Origin: Tsuneonella rigui
GTDB lineage: Bacteria > Pseudomonadota > Alphaproteobacteria > Sphingomonadales > Sphingomonadaceae
Reading direction: 5' to 3'
NCBI RefSeq assembly: GCF_003958625.1
Contig: NZ_RSEL01000020.1
Coordinates: 62,001-126,000 of the forward strand
Length of the DNA stretch: 64,000 bases
Both the position numbers and the translations under genes were made by a program. The stretch's first letter is position 1. Each line of letters starts with the position of its first letter. The notes below the pieces were generated by a model, which had not been told where the DNA came from, made no database searches, and was given only the letters and a program-made list of their open reading frames with translations. Shown piece after piece: positions 29,683-38,096 of this stretch.

Positions 29683-30321
29683 ATGCGCTTCATGAAATCG
29701 ACGGGTCCAACCATTTCGCGCCGCGCATTTGCGATCGGTGCGGCGGCGGCCGCGGTGGCCGGTCCGCGGGCGTTTGCGGCGGCGGCGACGACCGGGGAAT
29801 CGCCGCTCGGGCCGTTCTACCCGGTGGGATATCGGGGAGAGAGCGACTTCGATCTCACCCGCCTGAAAGGGCACGCCAGGCGCGCGCAGGGTAATGTGAT
29901 CGAGGTCGCCGGCCGCGTGCTCGACAGCAAGGGCAACCCTGTCAGCGGCGCGCGGCTGACCTTGTGGCAGGCCAATGCCTTCGGCCGCTATGCCCACGCC
30001 AACGATCCGGCGGTCGCCCCGCTCGATCCCGATTTCCAGGGCACGGCGAAGCTCGTCACCGACCGGCAGGGCGCATGGCGGATCGTGACCGTGAAGCCCA
30101 AGTTCTACGATTCGCCGATCGGTCTGCGCACCCCGCACATCCACTGGGACGTCGAAGGGCGCACGCACCGGCTGACCGCCCAGATGTACTTCCCCGAGGG
30201 CGCCGAGATGAACGCCAAGGACATGCTGTTCGGCCAGCTCGGCCCGCAACAGGCGACCTCGGTCGCGGCGGCCGACGGCGCGGGGCGCTATCGCTGGGAC
30301 ATCGTGCTGATGGACGCCTGA
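29683..30321 (+). CDS. Tat-exported intradiol dioxygenase-like protein
   Basis: 212 residues. A twin-arginine signal (ISRRAFAIG then AAAAAV) precedes a domain of the protocatechuate/catechol dioxygenase fold: [11 protein letters not shown] near the mature N-terminus, [27 protein letters not shown] (Tyr ligand region), and RTPHIHWDV with the His pair expected to bind ferric iron. Such exported enzymes act on aromatic diols outside the cytoplasm, but true ring-cleaving activity is unproven. Start chosen at 29683 by the signal and a GGGGAGGGG Shine-Dalgarno. Confidence 0.82.
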   Translation: MRFMKSTGPTISRRAFAIGAAAAAVAGPRAFAAAATTGESPLGPFYPVGYRGESDFDLTRLKGHARRAQGNVIEVAGRVLDSKGNPVSGARLTLWQANAFGRYAHANDPAVAPLDPDFQGTAKLVTDRQGAWRIVTVKPKFYDSPIGLRTPHIHWDVEGRTHRLTAQMYFPEGAEMNAKDMLFGQLGPQQATSVAAADGAGRYRWDIVLMDA

Positions 30322-30390
30322 GGCCGCTGAGGCGGCGGACGGGGCGAAAGCACTTTCCTACACGCATCCATTTGTGGCTCATCCTGCCGG

Positions 30391-30948
30391 ATGAACCCCG
30401 AACCGCTCTCCGCTCCGCCGTCGCCCGCGCGCAAGCCCCGCCGGCGCAATGCCGATTACCGCTGGACCGTGCCCAAGGTGACCGCCTTCCTCGAAGCGCT
30501 CGCGCGATCGGGGAGCGTGGCCGAGGCGGCGCGCAGCGTGGGGATGGGGCGGCAGTCGGCCTACAAGCTGCGCGCGCGGCTCGCCGGGACGCGCCTCGCC
30601 GCGGCATTCGAGGGGGCGCGCAAGCAGGGCATCCGCGCACGGGCGGCGGCGAGCCGGGAGCGGATGCGCTCGCAGTGGGACGGGCCGCTGGTCGCCGATT
30701 ATTTCCGCGCGCGGCAAGGCGACAGTGCGCGGCCGCAAGGCGACATCGGCATGCCGGAAGGCGACGCTCTCGCTCCGCAAGGCGACAGGTTTCCGCCCAA
30801 GGCGACGAAAGATCGCCAGGACAGTGTGACAAGTGTGACAGGGGCGCCGCCTGGCGGCTACGCACCGCGGCCGCTCAGGGCCACGTTGCAGGCGTCAGGC
30901 GCAGCCCGGGGCGTTCATCCAGCGGCTGCCAGCCATGCGCGGCGATGA
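30391..30948 (+). CDS. helix-turn-helix protein with a GD-containing repeat tail
   Basis: 185 residues. A basic N-terminus leads to a helix-turn-helix (about 38-62, SGSVAEAARSVGMGRQSAYK), similar to the DNA-binding part of LysR-like and recombinase-like proteins. Residues 108-137 hold a short repeat (RQGDS, PQGD, PEGD, PQGD) encoded by repeated CAAGGCGAC words. The last 25 residues overlap, antisense, the 3' end of the gene at 30875-31255. Could regulate neighbours, but no operator was recognised. Confidence 0.6.
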   Translation: MNPEPLSAPPSPARKPRRRNADYRWTVPKVTAFLEALARSGSVAEAARSVGMGRQSAYKLRARLAGTRLAAAFEGARKQGIRARAAASRERMRSQWDGPLVADYFRARQGDSARPQGDIGMPEGDALAPQGDRFPPKATKDRQDSVTSVTGAPPGGYAPRPLRATLQASGAARGVHPAAASHARR

Positions 30949-31255
30949 TGTCGTTGCTCTCCTTCGCCTCGCGTCCCGGGGCGAGTGACCAGGTGACGTG
31001 GTAGGTCGATCCGTCCCACCGGTCGGTGCTGCCGGCGAGCTCGACCACCAGCGCCTCGACCCCGGCGCCATCGTCGGCCCGGCCGATCACGGTGGCACTC
31101 GCGACCGGCGGCATCGGCGGCGCGGCGTCCTCGCGCCCGTGAGTGACGTGGTCGGCGATGGTCTCGGCATAACGCGGGGGAATGCGCGCGAGCAGCGCCT
31201 CGCGGTCGGCGCGGTCGATGCGCCAGCCGCGTATGGGAGCCTTGCTGTCGCTCAC
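30875..31255 (-). CDS. hypothetical protein, 126 residues
   Basis: No recognised family. Begins with a basic, Trp-containing segment (APIRGWRIDRADREALLARI), then a helical PPRYAETIADHVTHGR and a beta-rich C-terminal half ending in GLRLTPATWP. Start is GTG overlapping the stop of the small Gly-rich gene upstream (GTGA), which argues for a real, coupled gene. Its 3' end overlaps the convergent helix-turn-helix gene by 74 bases. Confidence 0.6.
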   Translation of the reverse strand: MSDSKAPIRGWRIDRADREALLARIPPRYAETIADHVTHGREDAAPPMPPVASATVIGRADDGAGVEALVVELAGSTDRWDGSTYHVTWSLAPGREAKESNDIIAAHGWQPLDERPGLRLTPATWP

Positions 31256-31500
31256 GGGTCGCGGCTGACGCCGTTGTCGTTGTCGTCGCCCTCGACCTCC
31301 TGCTCGCCGAGCTGGCCGTGGCCGTGGTAGGCGGCATTGCTCTGCCCGCCGTGGAAGCCGCCGCTGTCCTTCGGCCCGATCGGCCCGCCGCCGCCCGCGC
31401 CGCGGGTGTCGGTGGGGATGCCGGTGCCGTCGGGGGCGCCCTTGGGGCCGTCGTCGGCCATGCCTTGGGTGGCGTGTTTGGAAGAGGTGTCGTCGGTCAT
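31252..31500 (-). CDS. small Gly/Asp-rich hydrophilic protein, 82 residues
   Basis: A short, probably disordered protein with GGGGPIGPKDSGGFHGG in the middle and no Cys, no signal peptide and no membrane segment. The ATG is at 31500; the stop overlaps the downstream GTG. Coding character is supported by the overlap and by being set divergently from the YbhB-like gene. Function unknown; such proteins are often stress-related in this group, which is only a guess. Confidence 0.55.
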   Translation of the reverse strand: MTDDTSSKHATQGMADDGPKGAPDGTGIPTDTRGAGGGGPIGPKDSGGFHGGQSNAAYHGHGQLGEQEVEGDDNDNGVSRDP

Positions 31501-31608
31501 TGTCGCGCTCCTGCTGGAACTGTAACGGGGCGCGGCGCGGCGGCGTTCCCCGGAACCGATACGCCCGGCCCGCCGTTCGCCACCGGCTTTGCATTCGAAG
31601 GACCATCC

Positions 31609-32169
31609 ATGCTCGAACACGTCCCCGCCTTCCTCGGCCGCGCCCTGAAGTCCGTGCGGGCGGGCCACGGCAAGCTCGCGGTCGCCCGGCTGGCGGATGA
31701 GACGACGCTGGGCGCGGGCGGCTTCGCGCTGACCAGCGGAGCGTTCGAGGACGGCGAGCCGCTCGACCCGATGTTCACCGCCGACGAGGAAGATGCCTGC
31801 GCCCCGCCGCTCGCTTGGACCGCGCCGCCCGCCGGCACCCGCGAGTTGGCGCTGATCGTCGAGGACCCTGACGCGCCAAGCCCGCAACCGCTCGTCCACC
31901 TGCTCGGTTGGGGGTTCGAGGGCGGCGCGGGTGAGATGTTCGAGGGCGACGATCCGCCGATGATCGGATTGAACTCGTTCAACCAGGCCGGCTGGCTGCC
32001 GCCCGATCCGCCCACCGGGCACGGGGCCCACGACTACGTGTTCCAACTCTTCGCGCTCGACGCGCCGCTTGCGCTGGGAGCCGGGGCGGGGCGGGGTGCA
32101 CTGCTCGACGCGATCGAGGGCCATGTCCTCGCCGCCGCGGTGCTGACCGGGACTTACGAGCGGGATTGA
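31609..32169 (+). CDS. YbhB/YbcL family Raf-kinase-inhibitor-like protein
   Basis: 186 residues, PEBP fold. Signature stretches are CAPPLAWTAPPAGTRELALI followed by VEDPDAPSPQPLVHLLGWG and later PPTGHGAHDYVFQLFALD, the ligand-pocket motifs of this family. The bacterial role is unclear. The ATG at 31609 follows GAAGGACC. Its 3' end overlaps the convergent DUF892 gene by 16 bases. Confidence 0.9.
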   Translation: MLEHVPAFLGRALKSVRAGHGKLAVARLADETTLGAGGFALTSGAFEDGEPLDPMFTADEEDACAPPLAWTAPPAGTRELALIVEDPDAPSPQPLVHLLGWGFEGGAGEMFEGDDPPMIGLNSFNQAGWLPPDPPTGHGAHDYVFQLFALDAPLALGAGAGRGALLDAIEGHVLAAAVLTGTYERD

Positions 32170-32669
32170 TCGGCGCACAGACGCTGGAGGATGTCGGCCA
32201 ACGCCTCGTCGGCGGCCTGCTCCTCGTCGCAAATGGCGATGAGGGTAGCGGACGCCTCGTCGAGGCCGAGTAGTTCGGCGAGCGCGATGGCAGTTTCGTA
32301 GCTCACCCGTTCGGACTGCTTGGCCTTCCGGAGCGCGCCGGTCGTCGCGATGTCGCGCAATGGTCCAGCTGCGATGGTCGCGGCATCGTTGTCGGCGTCG
32401 TCGAGGATGGCGCGGAGCCAGATGTTGGCCTGCCCGCCCGGCGCTTCGCCGAGCGAGCGGACGATTGTGGCCAGTTGCTCTCGCTGCCGGGTGCTGCGTT
32501 CCGCGTCGGCCGCGATGAAAGCGGCCAAGTCGGGGTCGCTGGCGTTCCCCCGGATTGAGGCGAGCCGGCCGGCCAGCGCGCTCTCGCCGTCGTAGAGATC
32601 GCGCACGGCCATGACGAGAAGGGCGGTGGGGTCTTTGACTTCGGCCATTGCAGAACTCACTCGATTCAT
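32154..32669 (-). CDS. DUF892 (YciF-like) ferritin-like helical protein
   Basis: 171 residues, all helical. VRDLYDGESALAGRL near the N-terminus is the DUF892 start pattern (LxDLYDAE), and a second helix with ERSTRQREQL carries further acidic residues. Related YciF proteins are made under stress and have a four-helix bundle that may bind metal. Start is ATG at 32669 or, seven codons later, 32648; neither has a strong Shine-Dalgarno. Confidence 0.75.
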   Translation of the reverse strand: MNRVSSAMAEVKDPTALLVMAVRDLYDGESALAGRLASIRGNASDPDLAAFIAADAERSTRQREQLATIVRSLGEAPGGQANIWLRAILDDADNDAATIAAGPLRDIATTGALRKAKQSERVSYETAIALAELLGLDEASATLIAICDEEQAADEALADILQRLCADQSRS

Positions 32670-32818
32670 CAGCCCCGAAGCAACCGCGCCAACGCACTCC
32701 ACGTTCCACAGTAAATATAGATTAAGAAACGCAAAAATTCGCCGAGCCGTCGCGGAACGGAGCGGCGGCCGCGCGGTTGCTGCTGCATCGCCACTCAAGA
32801 TGGGATGAGGATTCCGCC

Positions 32819-33391
32819 ATGAAATATCGCCTGCTCACCGCCGCCGCTGTGCTTGCGCTCAGCGCGTGCAACAACACCGCCGAAGACACCACCGCCGATA
32901 CCACCGCCTCCGACACCGCGATGACAGAGCCGGCGACGGTCGATCCGGACGCCACTCCTGACGCCGCGACCCCGACCACCGCGCAGGCGTTCGTCGACAT
33001 GGCCTCCGCCAGCGACATGTTCGAGGTCGAGGCCGGCAAGCTCGCCCAGCAGATGGGCAAAAGTCAGGCCGTCAAGGATTTCGGCGCGATGATGGTCACC
33101 GACCACACCAAGTCGACCGCCGACCTCAAGGCCGCGGCTGGCAAGGCCGAAGGCGTAATGGTCAATCCAAAGCTGACTGCCAAGCAGCAGTCCGATCTCG
33201 ACGCGCTCAAGAACGCGGGCGACAACTTCGATGCGACCTATCAGCAGCAGCAGGTCGCCGCGCACGAGATGGCGTTGTCGATGCTGCAGGGCTACAGCCA
33301 GAGTGGCGACAATGCCGATCTCAAGGCGTTCGCCACCAAGACCGCGCCGGTGGTCGAGGGGCACCTGAGCAAGGCCCGCAACCTGAAATAA
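32819..33391 (+). CDS. DUF4142 lipoprotein
   Basis: 190 residues. A short signal with lipobox LSAC (Cys17) is followed by a Thr/Asp-rich linker and a DUF4142 domain from about residue 55 (AQAFVDMASASDMFEVEAGK, then MVTDHTKSTADLKAAA). Members are periplasmic helical bundles, distantly ferritin-like, of unknown function. The start was set by the signal peptide. Confidence 0.87.
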   Translation: MKYRLLTAAAVLALSACNNTAEDTTADTTASDTAMTEPATVDPDATPDAATPTTAQAFVDMASASDMFEVEAGKLAQQMGKSQAVKDFGAMMVTDHTKSTADLKAAAGKAEGVMVNPKLTAKQQSDLDALKNAGDNFDATYQQQQVAAHEMALSMLQGYSQSGDNADLKAFATKTAPVVEGHLSKARNLK

Positions 33392-33392
33392 T

Positions 33393-33875
33393 TCAGCGGG
33401 TCCGGGCGAGCCGCACCAGCTCGGTATCGAGCGACTGCAGGAACCGCGAGCGGTCCGCCTTCGCGAACGGAGGCGGACCGCCGGTGATGCCGTCCGCCCC
33501 CGCGCGCAGGTCGGCCATGATCGCGCGGGTCGCCAGTGCGCCGCCGATCGAGGCGGTGGTGAACGGCTTGCCGGTATGCGCCAGCACCGTCGCGCCAGCC
33601 TTGAGGCAGCGGTCGGCGAGCAGGATGTCGCCGGTGATCACCACCACGCCGGGCCGCGTGTGCTCAGCGATCCAGTCGTCCGCAGCGTCGAAGGCGTCGC
33701 TCACCAGCACGCGCTTGACCAGCGGGCTGTCGGGGATGCGGAAGGGCGCGTTGCTGACCACGCTGACCGGCACGCGGTGGCGCGCGGCGACGCGGTACAC
33801 TTCGTCCTTCACCGGGCAGGCGTCAGCATCGACCAAGATGTGCACGCCGTCCGGGCCGGGCGCGGCTGCGGTCAC
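33393..33875 (-). CDS. YaiI/YqxD family (UPF0178) protein
   Basis: 160 residues, PIN-like fold. HILVDADACPVKDE (12-25) is the family signature, with VITGDILLADRCLKAGA in the centre and FAKADRSRFLQSLD at the end. Proposed nuclease-like, function not established. Start is GTG overlapping the upstream stop (GTGA). Confidence 0.88.
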   Translation of the reverse strand: MTAAAPGPDGVHILVDADACPVKDEVYRVAARHRVPVSVVSNAPFRIPDSPLVKRVLVSDAFDAADDWIAEHTRPGVVVITGDILLADRCLKAGATVLAHTGKPFTTASIGGALATRAIMADLRAGADGITGGPPPFAKADRSRFLQSLDTELVRLARTR

Positions 33876-34342
33876 TGCGCGGCGAGCGCGCTCGCGACGT
33901 CGATGATATGCGCCTGCCCGATCTGCGGAGCGGGGTCTGCGACCGGCTGCACAGGAGAGGCTTGTGGCGGAGGGACTGGCTCTTCGGCCCGCGTCTGCGA
34001 CCAATCCTCTACCACCGGTTCCGGATCTTCGACAAACGTGTCCTCGGGCGGGCTCCACACCGTCTCACGCCAGCCGAAGCGGCCCTGGGCGTAGAGCCCA
34101 CGGTTGGACAATTCGGCCACCTCGAAACGGCCTTCGGGGGTTTTGAGCGCGTAGTGATCGGGCAGCGCGACCTGATCGCTCAGGCCGTTGTCTGATGGGT
34201 CGAACGCGACGGCCGGGCGATTGATCTCGTCCATCCCGATACCCGCACGCTGAAGGGGCTGCGTATTGATGGTCGCGCCGCTGACGATCCCGCCAATCGA
34301 CGCGAGCACGCACGCACCGATAAACAAGGGCGTGGCCTGCAT
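33872..34342 (-). CDS. hypothetical exported protein with Pro-rich tail
   Basis: 156 residues. A hydrophobic N-terminus (about 4-24) could be a signal anchor, then a mostly polar region with VALPDHYALKTPEGRFEVAE and a C-terminal half rich in Pro, Glu and Val. No family recognised. GGAG lies 12 bases before the ATG. Its stop overlaps the GTG of the YaiI gene, so the two are coupled; the promoter region is shared with the divergent COG3650 lipoprotein. Confidence 0.6.
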   Translation of the reverse strand: MQATPLFIGACVLASIGGIVSGATINTQPLQRAGIGMDEINRPAVAFDPSDNGLSDQVALPDHYALKTPEGRFEVAELSNRGLYAQGRFGWRETVWSPPEDTFVEDPEPVVEDWSQTRAEEPVPPPQASPVQPVADPAPQIGQAHIIDVASALAAQ

Positions 34343-34448
34343 GGCTTTCGCTCCGGAGTGCATTGTTCTCATTGCCGCTTCAATGCACCGGCGGCGCCGC
34401 ATGTTCCCGCGCTCGGGAACCGTGCCGAGCGCCATGCGTCACACCGGA

Positions 34449-34916
34449 ATGAAGCTCCGCGACGCCCTCTTCGCCGCGCCTCTTGCGCTGGCCGCTTGCC
34501 ATTCGGCACCCGCCCCCGATGCCGCACCAAGTGCGAGCGCGTCGGGAGTGCCGGGCGACACCAGCGACACCCACGCCTACGATGGCATACATGCCGATGA
34601 GACCGTGCGCTTCACCGGCACTGAGCCGTTCTGGGGCGGTCAAGTGAGCGGCACGCTGCTGACCTATTCAACCCCGGACAAGCCCGATGGCGACGCGATC
34701 ACGGTCAAGCGTTTCGCCGGCCGCGGGGGTGTATCGTGGAGCGGGACCTGGCAGGCCCAGCCGTTTGTCCTGGCGGTGACCGAAGGCTCGTGCTCCGACG
34801 GCATGAGCGACCGCACCTATCCGTTCACCGCGACGCTGCAAGTGGGCGGCGAACAACGCCAGGGCTGCGCCTGGACCGAACGGCGCAGCTTCACGCCGGT
34901 CGAAGGCGGGGCGTAA
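34449..34916 (+). CDS. COG3650-like lipoprotein
   Basis: 155 residues. A signal with lipobox LAAC (Cys17) and an Ala/Ser-rich linker lead to a beta-rich domain with FTGTEPFWGG and later VTEGSCSDGMSDRTYPFTAT, the hallmark of COG3650 proteins, which share similarity with HslJ-type domains. Probably periplasmic; function unknown. ATG at 34449 is favoured by the signal; one at 34434 is possible. Confidence 0.75.
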   Translation: MKLRDALFAAPLALAACHSAPAPDAAPSASASGVPGDTSDTHAYDGIHADETVRFTGTEPFWGGQVSGTLLTYSTPDKPDGDAITVKRFAGRGGVSWSGTWQAQPFVLAVTEGSCSDGMSDRTYPFTATLQVGGEQRQGCAWTERRSFTPVEGGA

Positions 34917-34937
34917 GCTGGTCCCATAGAGGGCCGC

Positions 34938-35342
34938 CTACATTCTCTCACCGGGCAAGGCCGCGGCTTGGCGCACCCAGTCTGCAAATTGCTCACCCAA
35001 CTCCTCACCCTCGCGCACGTGGTGATATCGTACCGCGCGATACTTGGAGGTTTCGGCGGGAGGCGGCGATAGCTCGGCGCCGCGGAAGAACGTGACCTTC
35101 ACATAACGGTCGAAACAGTGGAACGAGAGGAACCAGCAGTCCTTCTCCGTGCCGTAGAATGGCGAGTTCCATTTGATCGCCTTCTCGACGCCGGTGACCT
35201 GTTCCGAAACGATTGCGTCGATCTGCCGACACGCCGCCTGCTTCCAGCCCGGCACCGCGTCGAGATAGGCGCATATTGGCGCCTCGCCGTAGCCCTTGGC
35301 GATCTGCGGATTGCCGCCTGACAGGAGCTTGGCTCGCGCCAT
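34938..35342 (-). CDS. DUF1801 domain protein (YdhG-like)
   Basis: 134 residues. AICRQID-type region reads ACRQIDAIVSEQVTGVEKAI followed by KWNSPFYG and FDRYVKVTFFRGAEL, the DUF1801 pattern. Cytoplasmic, iron-chaperone-like fold, function unknown. It ends a set of minus-strand genes that continues with the thioesterase upstream, 9 bases away. Confidence 0.85.
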   Translation of the reverse strand: MARAKLLSGGNPQIAKGYGEAPICAYLDAVPGWKQAACRQIDAIVSEQVTGVEKAIKWNSPFYGTEKDCWFLSFHCFDRYVKVTFFRGAELSPPPAETSKYRAVRYHHVREGEELGEQFADWVRQAAALPGERM

Positions 35343-35351
35343 CTCCGACGC

Positions 35352-35798
35352 CTAGCTGCGCTTCCAGTTGTGGCTCAGCAGCTTGATCGTCACCCGACCG
35401 GTGGCGACCAGCGTGCCCGCATCATCGTGCATTGGTACTTCGGCCAGGTAGCCCGCGCTGCCCTTGCGTTCGAGGTCGGCGAGCAGGTCGCCGATCTGCT
35501 CTTCGGTCAGCGTGAATTCGCCGGTGACGTCGCTTGCGGCCATGCGGTGGAAGTCGACCGCGATATCCTTGACGATCGGAAAGAAGCGCGCGGTGTCGAG
35601 GATCGATATGCCGGGGCCCGCGGCCGCCGCCTCGGCCAAGATGCAGAAGGCGCCGAGGTACATGACGTCGACGTGGTTGGCATTGCCCTCGAGCGGCATC
35701 AGCAGCTTCGAATGGCCGCGCGCTTCCTCCAACCGGCGCATGCCCGTGCGCTCGACCATCGGCACCCGGTAGGTTCTTTGCGCGGTTTGCTCGGTCAT
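35352..35798 (-). CDS. hotdog-fold protein, acyl-CoA thioesterase-like
   Basis: 148 residues. The central helix region GNANHVDVMYLGAFCILAEAAAA (about 38-60) followed by VKDIAVDFHRMAASDVTGE and TLVATGRVTIKLL fits the hotdog fold of PaaI/DUF4442 thioesterases. The usual catalytic Asn/Asp in the helix is replaced by residues that cannot be judged by eye. Likely substrate is a CoA thioester, uncertain. Confidence 0.75.
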   Translation of the reverse strand: MTEQTAQRTYRVPMVERTGMRRLEEARGHSKLLMPLEGNANHVDVMYLGAFCILAEAAAAGPGISILDTARFFPIVKDIAVDFHRMAASDVTGEFTLTEEQIGDLLADLERKGSAGYLAEVPMHDDAGTLVATGRVTIKLLSHNWKRS

Positions 35799-35869
35799 GC
35801 GGCGTCCTCTCTGGCGCGCGATTCGGCGCTTCTATTGAGGAAGCCAGATTTTCTGCCCAGCGTGAAGGG

Positions 35870-36292
35870 TCAGCCCGCCAGCGGGTGACCAGGTGCGAAT
35901 TCGATGAGGTCCCACAAGTTGCCGTAGAGATCGCGGAACACCGCGACGGTGCCGTAATCGTGCGTGGCCGGACCGCGGTGCCACTCGACGCCCGCTTCGG
36001 TGAACGCTGCGTGGTCGCGGGCGAAATCGTCGGTGGCGAGAAACAGGAACACCCGGCCGCCAGCCTGATCGCCGACATACCGGGCCTGGTGCTCGTCGGC
36101 GGCCCGCGCAAGCAGGATGGTCGCCGCGCCTGGGCCTGAGCCCGGCGGGCGGATCACCACCCAGCGCTTGTCCTGCTCGGGGATGTAGGTGTCCTCGACG
36201 AGGACAAACCCGAGCTTGCCGACGTAGAACGCGATCGCCTCGTCGTAGTCCCGGACCACCAGCGCGATGTGAGCGATGTGCTGCCGGGTCAT
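35870..36292 (-). CDS. VOC family protein (glyoxalase/dioxygenase fold)
   Basis: 140 residues. HIAHIALVVRDYDEAIAFYVGKLGF (4-28) is the standard first module of vicinal-oxygen-chelate proteins, with His and Glu ligands repeated in the second module (FRDLYGNLWDLIE). Probably a metal-dependent lyase or resistance-type protein; substrate unknown. Its ATG overlaps the stop of ygfZ (ATGA). Confidence 0.9.
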   Translation of the reverse strand: MTRQHIAHIALVVRDYDEAIAFYVGKLGFVLVEDTYIPEQDKRWVVIRPPGSGPGAATILLARAADEHQARYVGDQAGGRVFLFLATDDFARDHAAFTEAGVEWHRGPATHDYGTVAVFRDLYGNLWDLIEFAPGHPLAG

Positions 36293-37017
36293 CCGCTGGA
36301 CGCAAGATCGAGCCAGGCCGGCAGCAGGGCGGGATCAATCGTCTCGGTCCGCAAGTGATCGACCGCGTAGCCAAGCTCGGGATATGCGACCTTGCGCCGG
36401 CTCTCGTCGGACCGATCGAGCGGGACCACCAGCAAGCGTCGGTTGACCTTCTGCCGCCAGTTCATCCGCGCCGTGTTCTCTTGCCCGACATAGCAGCCCT
36501 TGGTGAAGCTGACGCCATTGAGTTCGGCCGCGTTGGTCTCGAGCCATAGGATGTCGCCCAGCTCAGCGCGACCTTCGGGTACGCCGCGAGCAAGGCGATG
36601 GATGAGCCAGGCGGCGTCGGAAGCCTCGTCGTCTTCAGACGCGGGGGCAAGCCAGCGGTGGCCAAGCGCGGGAAGACGGGGATCGCCGGCACTTTCAGCC
36701 TCACGTGCCCAGTGCACCGCCAAGTCGTCGTCGCGGGAAATCGCGAGCTTGCGGCGGAGGCGATAGAGCGAGAGCCGCTTGAGCAGCTCGTCCGCAACCG
36801 CCGCTTCGCAGTCGAGCAGCAAATCGCCCGATGCGCCCGGCCAAACGATCATATCGAACAGCGCCTTCCCCTGCGCGGTCAGCAGGCCCGCGTAGACCGG
36901 TAGCGGGCCGCTGACATCGTTAGTCAGCAGGCCTTGCAGGAAATCGGTCGCATCCTCGCCCTCGGCCTGGGGGGAGATGCGAATGACAGCGCGGTCGAAC
37001 AGGCGAGTGGCGGGCAT
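36289..37017 (-). CDS. ygfZ: YgfZ-type folate-binding protein (GcvT-like, iron-sulfur repair)
   Basis: 242 residues. The family signature KGCYVGQE (173-180) is intact with its essential Cys. The N-half FLQGLLTNDVSG and AGLLTAQGKALFDMIV follow the same family. YgfZ helps maintain iron-sulfur enzymes through a folate-dependent step. ATG 37017 is chosen; one 9 codons upstream (37044) is possible, and neither has a Shine-Dalgarno. It is divergent from pyrC. Confidence 0.9.
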   Translation of the reverse strand: MPATRLFDRAVIRISPQAEGEDATDFLQGLLTNDVSGPLPVYAGLLTAQGKALFDMIVWPGASGDLLLDCEAAVADELLKRLSLYRLRRKLAISRDDDLAVHWAREAESAGDPRLPALGHRWLAPASEDDEASDAAWLIHRLARGVPEGRAELGDILWLETNAAELNGVSFTKGCYVGQENTARMNWRQKVNRRLLVVPLDRSDESRRKVAYPELGYAVDHLRTETIDPALLPAWLDLASSG

Positions 37018-37055
37018 GGGTGACAGATAGGAGCGCGCTCGCATAAGGGGAAGCG

Positions 37056-38096
37056 ATGGCCGATTCCCTCACTATTCGCCGCCCGGATGACTGGCACGTC
37101 CACCTTCGCGACGGCGCCATGCTGGAGGGCGTGGTGGAGCATACCGCGCGCCAGTTCGGCCGGGCGATCGTGATGCCGAACCTCTCGCCGCCAGTCACCA
37201 CGACAGCGGCCGCGCAGGCTTACCGCGCGCGGATCATGGCCGCGCTGCCCCCGGGCACTGCGTTCGAGCCGCTGATGACGGCTTACCTCACCGATCACAC
37301 CGATCCGGCCGATCTCGTGCGCGGCAAGGCGGAAGGGGTGCTGACTGCGGCCAAGCTCTATCCCGCCAACGCCACCACTAACTCGGCGCATGGAGTGAGC
37401 GATATCGCGCGGCTCGATCCCGTGTTCGCTGCGATGGAAGAGGCGCGGCTGGTGCTGTGCATCCATGGCGAAGTGACCGATCCCGAGATCGACGTGTTCG
37501 ACCGCGAGGCGGTGTTCATCGCGCGGCACCTCGAGCGGGTGGTGCGGAGCTTTCCCGGCCTCAAGATCGTGCTCGAGCACCTGACCACCGGGGAGGGTGT
37601 CGCGTTCGTCGAGAGCGCGGGCTCCAATGTGGCGGCAACGATTACGCCGCAGCACCTCCACCTCAACCGCAACGCCATGCTTGTCGGCGGCATCCGCCCG
37701 CACGCCTACTGCCTACCGGTCGCCAAGCGCGAGAAGCATCGGCTGGCGCTGCGCAAGGCGGCGACCTCGGGATCGCCCAAGTTCTTCCTCGGCACCGACA
37801 GCGCGCCGCACGCCAAGCACGACAAGGAATCGAGCTGCGGCTGTGCGGGCATCTTCAACGCGCCGTTTGCGCTGGAGAGCTACCTGCAAGTGTTCGAGGA
37901 CGAGGGCGCGCTCGATCGGTTCGAGGGCTTCGCCTCGCTCCACGGCCCCGCGTTCTACGGCCTGCCGGTCAACGAAGGATTGGTTACCCTCGTGCCGGTA
38001 GACCACGTCGTCCCTGACACTATCGACGCTGCCGGCACTTCCGTCGTGCCGTTCCACGCGGGCGAGACGCTCAGGTGGCGATTGGCGTCCGGCTAG
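37056..38096 (+). CDS. pyrC: dihydroorotase, class II
   Basis: 346 residues. Cyclises carbamoyl aspartate to dihydroorotate in pyrimidine synthesis. DDWHVHLRDG (11-20) supplies the zinc-binding HxH, Lys99 in AAKLYPANATTNS is the carbamylated Lys, and LCIHGEV and EHLTTGEG carry further ligands. The length and motifs match the class II (E. coli-type) enzyme. Its 3' end overlaps the convergent rarD gene by 26 bases. Confidence 0.97.
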   Translation: MADSLTIRRPDDWHVHLRDGAMLEGVVEHTARQFGRAIVMPNLSPPVTTTAAAQAYRARIMAALPPGTAFEPLMTAYLTDHTDPADLVRGKAEGVLTAAKLYPANATTNSAHGVSDIARLDPVFAAMEEARLVLCIHGEVTDPEIDVFDREAVFIARHLERVVRSFPGLKIVLEHLTTGEGVAFVESAGSNVAATITPQHLHLNRNAMLVGGIRPHAYCLPVAKREKHRLALRKAATSGSPKFFLGTDSAPHAKHDKESSCGCAGIFNAPFALESYLQVFEDEGALDRFEGFASLHGPAFYGLPVNEGLVTLVPVDHVVPDTIDAAGTSVVPFHAGETLRWRLASG

